From NCBI GenBank assembly GCA_033026295.1, contig CM065186.1, positions 21,215,172 through 21,279,171 on the forward strand: 64,000 bases of DNA, read 5' to 3'. The notes beneath the pieces were generated by a model. That model worked only from the letters and a program-made list of their open reading frames with translations, had not been told where the DNA came from and made no database searches. This DNA is from Channa striata (taxonomy: Eukaryota; Chordata; Actinopteri; Anabantiformes; Channidae). Below are positions 1 through 9,854 of the stretch, in pieces. Position 1 is the stretch's first letter. The number at the start of each line of letters is the position of its first letter. Made by a program: the position numbers and the translations under genes.

Positions 1-340
1 ACTTTCCTCTCTTCTTCTTCCTGACCACCAGAGTCATCTTACACACCACCATGCGGTGCTGTCTGGCTACACTCTCTCCTACCACCACTTTACAGTCACT
101 AACCTCTCTCAAATGACCTCGTCTACATAGGATGTAATCCACCTGTGTGCTCCTACCTCCACTCTTGTATGTCACTCTATGTTCCTCTCTCTTCTGGAAG
201 TAAGTGTTAACTACAGCCATTTCCATCCTCTTAGCAAAGTCCACTACCATCTGTCCTTCTGGATTCCTGTCCTTTACACCAAACCTGCCCATCACCTCCT
301 CGTCACCTCTGTTCCCCTCACCAACATGCCCATTGAAGAA
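1..340 (-). pseudogene. RTE-type LINE endonuclease fragment (cut by window edge)
   Basis: Read on the minus strand, this stretch is open without a stop from about 340 to the window edge. It encodes the C-terminal half of an APE-type endonuclease of a non-LTR retrotransposon. Visible motifs in order are NGHVGEGN, GRFGVKDRN, VVDFAKRMEMAVVNTYF, a TQVDYILCRR block with the conserved Asp, and ARQHRMVV, where the His is the family's catalytic SxH-like position. The enzyme family nicks target DNA to prime reverse transcription. The wording matches RTE/BovB-related elements common in fish; the exact subfamily is inferred. Homology stops near 340, next to an A/T-rich stretch, so the copy is 5'-truncated or broken there. 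The rest lies outside the window. Confidence 0.75.
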
Positions 341-2384
341 AAACATTTTAGAACAAAAAAAAATAAAATAAAATAAAGCAGCTAGCTGCTGACGTGGTCC
401 CTCTGCTCTTTCGGCCTGTTCTCATCCTGACTACTTTTTCCAGTCACTTGTGTTACTAGAGTGAGGAAGTAGGTGTGTGATTTTTATGCAATATATATTG
501 GAACTTAACCTTACCCTGAAGTTTTTGTACCTAACCCTAAAAACAGAGATTGCGCGTTTATAAATTTGTCACTGTCGCATCAAATATTGGTCGCGCCTGG
601 AATTGTAACGCCACAGGCCACCAGTGTCATCAACATGATACACGAAAGGAAGTAAAAACGTCAAGGAATTTGACGCCTTACAAAGCATCAATATCTCACA
701 GTGCTGGCTGTTAAGTGCTTAGCAGATATTTTACAGTGGGTTCGTAGTAGCTTGTTTGCTAAAGTTGGTCAATGAAAGCTCTGTAGGGGGAAATGGCAAC
801 CCCTAACATATGTAACACAGTCATGGGGCCCGTGGTTATTATACAGAAAAGCTGATTAGTTTACAATGAAAATGCCAGGCCTCTCATCAGTACAACCATG
901 AAGCCGATAAGAAGCTGTCATAAAGCTGTCGTGAACACATAAACACACTATGGACGCACACACCACTGTGCTGCCCATAACACCTTATAAACTCTGACGC
1001 AAAATGGGTAGAAGGTCACTAAATCCATGTGACCTTATTAAGTTTTATACTGTCTTGTGTATCTTATTACACCAGCCTTACAGCAACTCTCATAACATCA
1101 TGTATTATGTATGTGTTTTATTGCATCATTCAGACATGCTGTAGATATGGGCTTCAGGGAGCGAGTTAGTGAGCATAACAGAGCCGGATCGGGTGTTTTT
1201 TTTTTTTTCTTCTGTTTCCACACATGCTACTTTCTACTTTCAGCGTGGTGTTTGTGTGGGTTCAGTGGTGAGACGAACATCAACACCAGCCCCACATAAA
1301 CCCAATAATGGACACAGTGGATCATGTCACTGGGCATGTGGAGCAAATGTGACTTAACTGAATAGCACATTTGAGGTTTGTCCTTCAAAACTACACAGGT
1401 AATGGGTTGTTGAACTGTATGATGTCCCTGAGTACGGCGTGATAGCCTACACAGATTCTCTCCTGTCTCTCGTACACAGACAACAGCCATTAGAGCTTTG
1501 AGACAAACCTGTTCGATTGTTGTGTGCCATAAATTTCCTACAATGTGTGTAGCTGTTGTAACTGCTCAGCTAGTGTCGCTGGGCTGCTAGTAGCAAAGGT
1601 ATAAAGGCTGCAGTGGGGCAGTGAAACATGAAGGGCTGCTGCCTATATTATGACCTTTCCTTCTCTCTCTGCTTTAACCTGCTTTTATTGGCCAACAGAT
1701 GGGCTTCCCTCTTTTGCTGTTTAAGTGGCTGTAGCCTGTAGCTACACAGAAAAAACACATCTCCTGTGTGTGCTGATTTTAACACCTCTGCTGAGAGCAG
1801 ACGCCTCCATCGAGCCAGTAGGTCCAAGTCTAGAATTCAGTGTTGCTGCAGACCTGAAGGTGTGTTTGGCTTTACAGAGATTTTCTCCAGGAAAATCAAT
1901 CACACTGTGTACGGCTCGTGAAGCAGGACGTCAGACTGAAGTCAACGAAGAATATCATCTCTTATGTTCCAACCAAACTGCTTTTACAAAGTGTCATTAC
2001 ACAAGTGTTTGTTCCATGTGGCTGGTGCTGGAGAACTATCCTCCTGTTAGGATTTCATTAACCAGCTAGGTTCTCAAGAAGCACACAGCCAAATGTGAAA
2101 TAAACATTTAGCAATACAAACAACAGAAGCAGACTGAAAGAGTTTTAGCAGCTGGCCTTCAATCAGGGCGATACATAACAAAACCCATATCTATATATGT
2201 ATGTATAGATTTATTTATTTATTTAGAAATAGAAGTATTGTAAAAAGTGCTGGGAACATTTACACAGGCCACATCATTAAAGAAAAGATGGCTGTTCTGT
2301 TTTGATACTGAACAAGCTTGTCTTTCACAGTAGCTGGTTCAAAGGAAAAGAAGGAGCAGGTTCTAGAGTTCCAAAGGGATCAGC
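341..2384. other. No recognised gene; unique-looking AT-rich sequence
   Basis: I see an A-rich run at 351-377, a poly-T tract at 1195-1209 and only short chance reading frames (the longest, 1725-2069, has no domain I recognise). No tRNA, splice-supported exon or repeat family was recognised. Confidence 0.6.
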
Positions 2385-2455
2385 CCGACCAGTCAGGATG
2401 GCCGCCCACCCTGAGTGTGGTCTGATTCAGTGTCTTGCCCAGGGATGACATGTCG
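2385..2455 (+). repeat. Worn L2 3'-UTR scrap (possible)
   Basis: The segment around 2390-2425 (CAGGATGGCCGCCCACCCTG and neighbours) resembles the L2 3'-UTR block seen clearly at 25305-25350 and 26175-26220 (CAAGGCAGATGGCCG, then CACCCTGAGCCTGG). It is followed by CAGTGTCTTGCCCAGGGA, which resembles the body of the tRNA-headed SINE. Divergence is high and the match is short. Confidence 0.35.
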
Positions 2456-2664
2456 TCCCATCTTTTACTCAAATAATAGCACTAATCAGATAATCAACAT
2501 TTTACTTAAAATACAAATATACACGTATCTCACTGAGGAAATATTGTGTTTTGAACTACACTGATTATGGTAATTATGGCAAAATAACAAAAAAGAAAAC
2601 CATGCCTGATATGTTAGTAAAACATTGTCATCAGTCCATTATAAGATAAGTACCTAATGGCCAC
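2456..2664. other. No recognised feature
   Basis: AT-rich spacer between two worn repeat scraps; nothing else recognised. Confidence 0.5.
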
Positions 2665-2790
2665 CCAATAGAATGTACACTGCTTCTCATCACTCACTTG
2701 TACAATCACACACTCACACACCAAAGGTGGAGCTGCTATGTAGCTGGGAGCAACTAACCTGGAGGACCCACGAATCAAGGCAACAGTGCT
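2665..2790 (-). repeat. Degraded tRNA-headed SINE body
   Basis: Segments such as ACACTGCTTCTCAT, CACACTCACACACC and GGTGGAGCTGCTATGTAGCTG match the middle of the better copies at 31925-32204 and 37508-37769. The orientation is the same, so the tRNA-like head would lie to the right, but neither the head nor the tail is recognisable here. Confidence 0.5.
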
Positions 2791-2986
2791 GGGATTGCTG
2801 GATCAAGCGCACAAGGCTAAATAGGTTTTTCTTAATAAAAAATACAATTCCTACGTCAAGTTTAAATACTTTTAAGGCAGACAGTTAGCATGCTTTGTAC
2901 AAAAGCCTAACTAAATATACAGAACGTGAGGTCAGGACGTGAATGAACAAATGACCATAGTGGCCATACTCTAACACTACGTCCTC

Positions 2987-4063
2987 ATTCAATTCAATTC
3001 AATTCAACTTTATTTATATAGCGCCAATTTACAACAAGGTCATCTCAAGGCACTTTACATAATAAAATCAAGACTATACAAACATGTAGAGAAAACCCAA
3101 CAAATCCCCCTTGAGCAGCTATAGGCAACAGTGGAGAGGAAAAACTCCCTTTACTGGAAGAAACCTCCAGCAGAACCAGGCTCAGGGTGGGCGGACATCT
3201 GCCTTGACCGGTTGGACTGAGTGGAAAGTGAAGAGAGAAAAGAACAGAGCAACAAAAGCAACAACAAAACATTGGGCAGGTTAGTAGGACCAGTAGCTGC
3301 GCACTGGAGGGCACACATCGCCAAATCCGGGGACACCTGAAGACAGGGACAGAGAGAGGGAGACAGAGAGGGAGAAAGACGACTACGGGACAAAGAAGAC
3401 ACAGAGTTAATGTCATACAGTGGTGACATTATAGATGTGGGGTGAGAGGAGAAATGAAGAGAAGTCCCCAGCAGTCTAAGCCTATAGCAGCAGGACTGGA
3501 ACCAACTATAAGCTTTATTGAAGAGGAAGGTTTTGAGCCTAGTCTCAAAAGTAGAGAGGGTGTCTGCCTCCCGAATCTGGACTGGGAGCTGGTTCGACAG
3601 GAGAGGAGCTTGATAGCTAAAGGCTCTGCCTCCCATTCTATTTTTGGAAATTCTGGGAACCATAAGTAGGCCTGCATTTGGGACCGAAGTGGTCTAGTAG
3701 GATGATATGTTACTAGGAGATCTTTTAGATATGATGGAGCTTGACCGTTTAGAGCTTTATAGGTGAGAAGAAGAGTTTTAAATTCTATTCTACATTTAAT
3801 GGGAAGCCAATGGAGAGAAGCTAATGAAGGTGAAATATGATCTCTCTTACCAATCCCAGTCAGCAATCTTGCTGCAGCATTTTGGATTAATTGGAGGCTT
3901 TTTTGAGAGGTTCTGGGGCAGCCTGAAAGTAGAGAATTACAGTAGTCCAATCTAGAAGTAACAAAGGCATGAGCAAGTTTTTCAGCATCGCTTTGAGACA
4001 GGTCCTTTGAGACTGCTCCTAATTTTGGCAATGTTTCTTAGGTGGAAGAAACACTGTTCTAGA
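2987..4063 (-). mobile_element. L2-clade LINE, copy A, 5'-truncated
   Basis: The 3' end lies at the left as a TTCAA repeat, followed by the conserved tail (TTTATTTATATAGCGCCAAT on the plus strand). The 3' UTR runs to about 3500 and the C-terminal coding part of the reverse transcriptase ORF to about 4063, where similarity to copies B, C and I stops. The family inserts by target-primed reverse transcription and is usually 5'-truncated, as here. A 12-bp direct repeat, CACTACGTCCTC, lies directly outside the 3' end (2975-2986) and again at 4337-4348, well beyond the recognisable 5' end. Confidence 0.9.
3429..4031 (-). pseudogene. L2 ORF2 C-terminal fragment (frameshifted)
   Basis: This frame carries the region after the reverse transcriptase palm of L2 ORF2: SRLDYCNSLLSGCP, QLIQNAAARLLTG, SPSLASLHWLPI and TYKALNGQAPSYL, the standard L2/CR1-type C-terminal signature. 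The frame then goes wrong near 3677: copies C, H and I have a run of four A (minus strand) where this copy has three. The correct C-terminal wording (RISKNRMGGRAFSYQAPLL) continues in another frame. The first 15 or so residues are not L2. It is non-functional, since the catalytic YADD part is missing. Confidence 0.85.
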
Positions 4064-4336
4064 GTCATCATGATAATAGTTTCTTTTTCTTTATTTCATG
4101 TTTTTCTGCTGTTTTTTTTATTATTATTATTCTTTTACCCAATTAACATAAGGGAGGAGCTCAGTGGCACCACAGCACATCAATTATTCACTGTGGGTTT
4201 TTTACAGCGGATTCCTGGGAGTTCCTGTGAATATTAAAGACCTGGGCACAGCCGACAGGCCAGATGTGTTACGTTGCTCTCATCTGACAGACCTGTCAGG
4301 GATTTTTCCTCTCACCTCTTCCCCCTTGCTTTCATT
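4064..4336. other. Unassigned segment possibly co-inserted with L2 copy A
   Basis: This stretch is not similar to any other L2 copy in the window, yet it lies inside the interval bounded by the CACTACGTCCTC direct repeat. It includes an ATT-repeat run (4122-4133) and a C/T-rich end. It could be a co-copied RNA joined by template switching, an older L2 5' part, or ordinary flank with the repeat arising by chance. Confidence 0.35.
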
Positions 4337-4348
4337 CACTACGTCCTC

Positions 4349-4806
4349 TGCAGCTGTGGGGCTTATAGTTAGATAGTTAGAGACCTGCAGATAGGTTCTG
4401 CAGGTCTCAGTGATCAGTGATGTTAACTCAAAGGGCTGAGAGGCAGCTGAACTGGAAAGTGCATGTATTCATGTATTCATTCAAAAAAGCACAGAGTGTA
4501 ATTGTCCTTTATATTCTTGTAGGGCCGTTTTACAAATTGGTTTCCATGCTAAAACTAGCCCGGATGTCAGCATACGCTGTTTACCTTGTTTTCTGTGAAC
4601 ACGAATTCCAGACATATAGTCCCTGTTCTTTATTATTTAAAGTGACAGAACCTGCAACATGCTGACTTGGTCCTTTCTGTCTCTTTCGTGTGGTGGACGA
4701 CTTTCAGCTTCTGCATGAGCCAATCAATTATGTAGCTAAGTGCCTGTCAAAGGCAGTGGTTCCAGATGTGTGGTTGGTTGAGCTTTACAATCACAGCCTT
4801 GTCCTG
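4349..4806. other. No recognised feature before the gap
   Basis: Only short frames are present and no repeat family was recognised. The sequence ends at the N run. Confidence 0.5.
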
Positions 4807-4906
4807 NNNNNNNNNNNNNNNNNNNNNNNNNNNNNNNNNNNNNNNNNNNNNNNNNNNNNNNNNNNNNNNNNNNNNNNNNNNNNNNNNNNNNNNNNNNNNN
4901 NNNNNN
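4807..4906. other. Assembly gap (100 N)
   Basis: Exactly 100 N, the usual placeholder for a gap of unknown size. It sits directly against the 3' end of the left LTR, so the true continuation of that LTR is not visible. Confidence 0.99.
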
Positions 4907-5383
4907 CAAGATACTGTCTGTTTAGACACAGGTTTACAACGTCAGGGTGGGTCCAGCCAAAAAATAACAAACAAAAATAACTAAACCGGCAAACCTGCTC
5001 TTACCTCATCCAACATAATTTAAAACAAATCATACATTGTACTAACCTACACTCCTAGCCAAAAACAGGAGAAAAATGGTAATCAAAGAAATAAAAGGCT
5101 AACCAGACCCTTAGCACTGAATTCGTGCCACGAGGCACAACAAGGTAGTATATGGGTCTGGCGGTGGGCGAGAGGAGAGTCCTAGGTCGCACTGGAAGAC
5201 ACTGGATTTAAATCCCTCAGGTGGAGACTGCGACCAATCCACTCCCGGAACGGCATCCGACAAACGTGTTCAGCCAATCGCACTGTTAGCCGCTCAATCA
5301 ATGCCAGATGCATCACACACACAGGGAGAGACAAGGTACAGGCATACAAACACATTATAACATATTACGACCAGGTCGTAACA
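4907..5383 (-). repeat. Gypsy LTR, left copy (truncated by the gap)
   Basis: This is a second copy of the LTR at 10189-10597, in the same orientation: on the minus strand it starts TGTTACGACCTGGTCG at 5383. Shared blocks include GACACAGGTTTACAAC, GGGTGGGTCCAGCC, GGATTTAAATCCCTCAGGTG and CGGCATCCGACAAACGTGTT. It carries about 138 bp (5013-5150) absent from the right copy. To its right comes the same outside flank as right of the other LTR, not the element interior. It therefore looks like the 5' LTR of another copy of the locus, not the partner 3' LTR. Confidence 0.85.
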
Positions 5384-5575
5384 CCCTAACATGCAGGTTC
5401 TTTGGCCTCTTGGTTTTAACTTAAAGTAAATGAGATTTAAAAGCCTACGATTAGTGGGTTTGCTCATCTCTAATTATGGATTTTCCCATTTAAGGTATTG
5501 TATATGCAACCACTGAGGAATATAATCCTATAATTTAAAATCTGAAACACACACACACACAGCATTTCACACACA
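5384..5575. repeat. Duplicated upstream flank, left copy, ending in CA repeat
   Basis: From ACCCTAACATGCAGG through TTTGCTCATCTCTAATTATGG to AATATAATCCTATAATTTAA this matches 10598-10781 with scattered substitutions and small indels. Both copies run into a CA microsatellite. The duplication therefore includes DNA outside the LTR. Confidence 0.85.
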
Positions 5576-5606
5576 CAGCATTTCGAGGTCTATTCCTGTT
5601 ATTGTG

Positions 5607-5660
<54 letters not shown>

Positions 5661-5766
5661 GACACACATATACATATATATACATATATACATATAGATA
5701 TATAGATATATAAATAAACACAACAACAGGCAACATAGTAGATCCAACATAGACCTCGAAATGCTG
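5576..5766. repeat. Fold-back inverted repeat around TA/CA microsatellites
   Basis: The left arm, 5576-5593 (CAGCATTTCGAGGTCTAT), is the perfect reverse complement of 5749-5766. The adjacent block 5595-5614 is the reverse complement of 5711-5730 with one mismatch. The left arm lacks 17 bp present in the right arm. The right arm is RNase H coding sequence of the gypsy element, so the left arm is an inverted partial copy of it. TA, CA and TATAGA-type repeats fill the apex (5611-5710). Confidence 0.9.
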
Positions 5767-6198
5767 TAGGACAAGAAGCAAAGCTAAGGCTTCTTTCTCA
5801 ATGGTGCTGTAGTTGATCTGGTGTTTGTTAAATTTCTTTGAAAAGAAGCATACTGGATGGTCGATGCCCCGAGCATCTTCTTGTAGCAGCACTGCTCCCG
5901 CTCCCCAACCGCTTGCATCCACTTCTAACTTAAAAGGGCGAGCAAAATCTGGGGACGTCAGCACAGGTGCAGCACAGAGATGAGCTTTGACAGAGACAAA
6001 CGCTTCCTGACAACTAGGTGACCACTTATAAGGTTGAGCAGGACTGGACAGACTAGTTAGCGGGGCCACCACATCTGTGAAGTTTTTACAAAAACTCCGA
6101 TAGTAGCCACACATCCCTAAAAACCGACGGAGCTCACGCCGGGTCCTCGGTACTGGGTAATCCACAATTGCCTGCACCTTCGCCGCTACTGGACGCAC
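5711..6198 (-). pseudogene. pol: Gypsy RNase H domain, truncated
   Basis: The frame begins in the connection region (GEVRPVAAKVQAI, then RRELRRFLGMCGYYRSF, the standard gypsy motif after the thumb). It goes on through PLTSL and EAFVSVKAHLCAAPVL to the RNase H start KLEVDASGWGAGAVL, with the first catalytic Asp, and YSTIEKEALAL, with the catalytic Glu. It breaks after HFEVYVGST and PVVVF, where microsatellite DNA replaces the rest. The later catalytic Asp residues are therefore missing. The enzyme family removes the RNA strand of the RNA/DNA hybrid. Confidence 0.88.
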
Positions 6199-6219
6199 CT
6201 CTCCCTGACCTACCTGCTT

Positions 6220-6510
6220 ACCTTAATATATTACTACTGCCTTCCCAAACTCACACTTCGCAAGGTTCAACGTTAGTGAAGCATCACGTAACCGGCCAAG
6301 AATCTCCCGTAGGGTTTTTTAAATGCTTAGACCAAGTTGAGGAATAAACCACAACATCATCCAAATATGCTTCACAATTTCCAATTCCTGATAGCACCTT
6401 ACGCATGAGGCGCTGGAAGGTAGCAGGGGCATTTCTTAAACCAAACGGCATCACTTTATACTCCAGAAAGTGATCCGGCGTAACAAAAGCTGAAATCTCA
6501 GCGAGATGGG
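6220..6510 (-). pseudogene. pol: Gypsy reverse transcriptase palm, frameshifted
   Basis: In a frame different from the flanking pol frame, the minus strand reads ISAFVTPDHF, KVMPFGLRNAPATFQRLM and then EAYLDDVVVYSS. The YLDD catalytic box is at 6356-6367. Upstream, the fingers region (TPRFCNDYRKINAITKPDPF) belongs to the 6451-7575 frame. Between them the block that normally holds the LDLxxGYWQ motif A is absent, so one of the three catalytic aspartates is gone. A further shift lies in an A-rich run near 6335, and a TAA stop lies near 6221. Confidence 0.85.
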
Positions 6511-7575
6511 AAAGACAGGGAAAGGGTCAGGTTTAGTGATTGCATTGATCTTTCGATAATCATTACAGAAACGGGGTGTTTGATCTGATTTGGGCACCAA
6601 CAATGAGGGCGAACTCCAGGGACTCGAGCTGGGAACAGCAAGACCATTTTGAAGGAGATCCTCAACTTCCTGTCTGATTACCGCTCTCTTAGTGGGGTTC
6701 ACTCTGTAAGCATGCTGCTTGATGGGTTTATGTTCCCCTACGTCAATATCGTGACATAGAATATTTGTCTGAGTAGGATTATCCCCAAAGACATCCACAT
6801 GATCACGGAGCAGAGCAGTAATATCACCATGAGCAGATTCTGGCAAGTAGGACAAAAATGAATCTAACCTGGACAAAATCTCAGAATTTTTCAGACGAGC
6901 GCTAGGAACAGAACCTCGCTCACCACTCAGCTCATCTTCATCCTCATCCCTCCGAGACAACACATCAAGGGGAGCACGGTGGACTGCATCCATCCGGACA
7001 TCGATATCATCATGCCTTGTAGAAGCTGCACCAACGGTAGTCAGAGGGGAAGCAATTTCAGCGTTGTCACGAGAGAAATAACTCAGCATGTTAACATGGC
7101 ATACACAGGATTTTTTTGTGCGATCTGGAGTTTTAATTACATAATTTGTGTCACTCAATTTCCGATCAACAACATAAGGACCAGAGAACTTAGCGTGCAG
7201 GCTGAGACCACTGACAGGCAATAGTACTAAGACTTTATCGCCTGGCTCAAACTTCCTCAAGAGTGTTTTCTGATCATAATTCCTCTTCATTTGAGTCTGA
7301 GCAGAGACAAGAGACTGACGGGCTATCTCACAGGCATGATGTAGCCTCTCTTTAAAAGAGCTCACATAATCCAAGATGTTGTGTGCAACTTGAGTCTCAT
7401 CAGCAAGCCACTTGTCTTTCAACAAGTGTAACGGTCCACGCACTGTGTGTCCAAGCACCAGTTCCGCTGGACTAAATCCTAATGATTCCTGGACAGTCTC
7501 TCGTATGGCAAACAACAGGAGCGGTAAACCCTCATCCCACTCTCTGTTAAGTTCCAGACAGTATTTTTGCAACAT
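6451..7575 (-). pseudogene. pol: Gypsy integrase C-terminus, linker and RT fingers
   Basis: The frame continues the integrase directly after the TAG at 7588: KYCLELNREWDEGLPLLLFA and SLGFSPAELVLGHTVRGP, then the GPY/F-type end FSGPYVVDRKLSDTNYVI. A linker rich in D, E and S follows (about residues 165-240). The start of the reverse transcriptase then appears: IDVGEHKPIKQHAYRVNP, LLQNGLAVPSSSPWSSPSLL and PRFCNDYRKINA. This single frame directly shows integrase upstream of reverse transcriptase. The last 20 or so residues before the stop are out of frame with the family because of the deletion near 6500. Confidence 0.9.
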
Positions 7576-7587
7576 TGACTTTAAAGT

Positions 7588-8937
7588 CTAAAGAAATCTC
7601 TCTAATGCACCTTGGCTCTCAGGATGGTAGGGGCTGGACGTGTGATGCTTAATGGACAGAAGGGACAATACCTGGGCAAAAATCTTGGACATAAAATTAT
7701 AGCCCTGGTCACTCTGAATACGCTTAGGGAGGCCAAAAGTGGTAAAAAACTTAATCAACGCCCTTACAATCGCCTTTGCTTTTAGCGAATGCAATGGCAG
7801 AGCCTCAGGGTAGCGGGTAGCAGCACACATGATGGTAAGAATGTACTGGTGACCGGACCTCGTTTTTGGCAAGGGCCCTACACATTCGATCATGACATGT
7901 TCAAATGGCTCTCCAATAACAGGAATGGGATGCAGGGGAGCTGAAGGGATACTCTGATTTGGTTTACCCACCAGCTGACACGTGTGACATGAACGACAAA
8001 ACTTCACCACATCAGACTTCAATCCAGGCCAAAAGAAATCTCGAAGAATACGATTATACGTTTTCCTGACACCTAAATGTCCAGAGAAACTGTGGTCATG
8101 GGCCAGACTCAGCACTTGGACATGAAAAGGAGTGGGCACCACTATTTGAGATACACTTTGGCAGTCTCCATCAACTACTGGAGCCCATCTCCGCATTAGA
8201 ACACCACCATCCAGAAAGTAACTGCCCGATTTCCCCTCTTTGCTCTCTAACACTACAGAGAAACATTTGGAGAGAGTGTTGTCATTTTTCTGTGCATGAA
8301 TAAGTTCAGATTTATCCACCGAAAGTGTCAGGTCAAGTTCAGGCTGTAACACCTCAGGTATCTCACATTTCATAGTTTCTTCTACAGAATCAGCACAGTT
8401 ATGTGGATGCTTAACCAAAAAGCTGTCCGAGATATCTATTACCTCACCCGACTTACGGGCCTTAGCGCGCGTAACAGCGCAGGCAGGAAACACTGGGGGC
8501 AGATCCGATGCGGCCGAGAACGAATCGCACAAAGGATTCTCTATTACCTCTGGGGAAGGAAACACTTTGCCCCCGGCCAAGTCATTCCCCAAAATGAGAT
8601 CCACCCCTGACACTGGTAATTTAGACCGCAAACCGACACATACTGAACCAGACACAATGGGAGAGGAAAGATAAACTGTGTGCAATGGCACACGTAACAC
8701 ACTCATCTTTATTCCCCACACCAAAATGTCGGAGCCACAGTACGTTTGGTCTGACAGAGGCAAAACCCCTGCACGGATAAGAGTATGTTTCACACCCGTA
8801 TCCCGCAAAATATTTATACACACGGGGGCAACTCCGTCCCCAGGGAGAGACACAAATCCTTCCGACACAAAGGGCTGAAAATCACAGTCAACTTTTTCCT
8901 CCATTAAGGTGCCACTCATTCTCAGACCGGTCAACAA
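7588..8937 (-). pseudogene. pol: Gypsy protease and integrase core
   Basis: Residues 46-48 are the DTG of a retroviral-type aspartic protease, and LILGND (114-119) is its second conserved block. A zinc-binding HHCC region follows at about residues 280-320 (GHLGVRKTYNRI, FFWPGLKSDV, CRSCHTCQ). The integrase core comes next (ECVGPLPKTRSGHQYIL, FGLPKRIQSDQGYNF, YHPESQGALERF). D410 and E446 have the D-x35-E spacing. The first catalytic position, usually Asp before CVGPLP, is Glu here (residue 351). The frame is the same as gag upstream and as the rest of pol downstream; an in-frame TAG at 7588 ends it. A TTG start is only formal, since the real product would be a gag-pol polyprotein. Confidence 0.9.
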
Positions 8938-8952
8938 ACTAGTCTGAATTAA

Positions 8953-9780
8953 TTAAATCGGAGAAGGCACCCTTGATTTTTTTAGCTCTTTTTTCTTTAA
9001 CACGGGACAGTCTACAATTAAGTGACCATGTTCACGGCAGTAGTAACACGCACGTTTGTCCAGTGGAACCGGTAACGGACGCAGCGGGTGTGACATGGAT
9101 TTATGCCGCTCTGATCGAGTGAAGGCATCACGATCTGCTGCCAAAGCAAAGACGTTTTTGTGGGTTAACACAAACTCATCCGCCAGCACTGCTGCCCGTG
9201 AAAGCGACGGCACTTTTTGTTCATTTAAATAGACAACAATGTTTTTAAAGCAATTCTTAAATTCCTGATCATAGGTTTTTGTCTCTGTAGCGCTGCACCA
9301 CTTTGTGCCTTTCTCACGCGCAAACTCCACATAAGTCTGGTTCACAGTCTTTTTACACTCTCGAAACTTTTGACGATAAGCTTCAGGTACTAATTCGTAG
9401 GCCCGCAACACAGTGGTTTTCACTGTATCATAATTCAAACTTTGTTCCAGTGACAAAGTAGCACAAACTTCCTTTGCCTTTCCCACAAGTTTGCATTGTA
9501 ACAATAACGGCCATACATCCTTTGGCCAACGTAAGGCAGAAGCAATACGCTCAAAGGCGCAAAAATACGAATCAACTTCTGTCTCCCGAAAAGAAGGCAC
9601 CAGGGCCACATGTCTGCTTATATCGAAGCCATCACTGGGAGCAGGAGTAGGTGTCGACTGGCTAGTGGGTGTTGCTGCGGAGACTCGTCCCCGCTCCAGC
9701 TCCAGAGCCCGCACCCGCAAGTGCATAGTCTCTCGCTCCAGTTCTTTATTCCTCCCCACCACTTCCTTAATGTGGAGCAC
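8953..9780 (-). pseudogene. gag: Gypsy Gag: capsid with SCAN-like part and zinc knuckle
   Basis: This 275-residue frame opens with a likely coiled-coil segment (about 1-30, rich in E, R and L). The capsid region follows (about 58-215), containing DSYFCAFERIASALRW, LVGKAKEVCATLS and VLRAYELVPEAYRQKFR. The helix-rich wording from about 95 to 205 is the part that, in Gmr1-like elements, gave rise to the vertebrate SCAN domain. A CCHC zinc knuckle sits at C245, C248, H253 and C258, then a basic tail. Gag packages element RNA into particles. TAA at 8953 separates it from pol in the same frame. The N-terminal part lies in another frame upstream (9855-10070). Confidence 0.87.
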
Positions 9781-9854
9781 CAGCTGAAGCTAATCAGCAG
9801 TCATGCCAGGATGAATCAGCGGATCAATGGGAGGAGCGGGAGACGTCGGGAATT

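Noticed and set aside
3045..3416. Recurrent Leu/Cys-rich reading frame beginning MTLTLCLLCPVVVF (also at 14054-14356 and 59056-59391)
   Set aside because: It recurs only because the L2 3' UTR is repeated. It is downstream of the ORF2 stop, frame-variable between copies and low in complexity, so it is not a protein.
4690..4980. Reading frames spanning the N run
   Set aside because: They exist only because N codons contain no stops.
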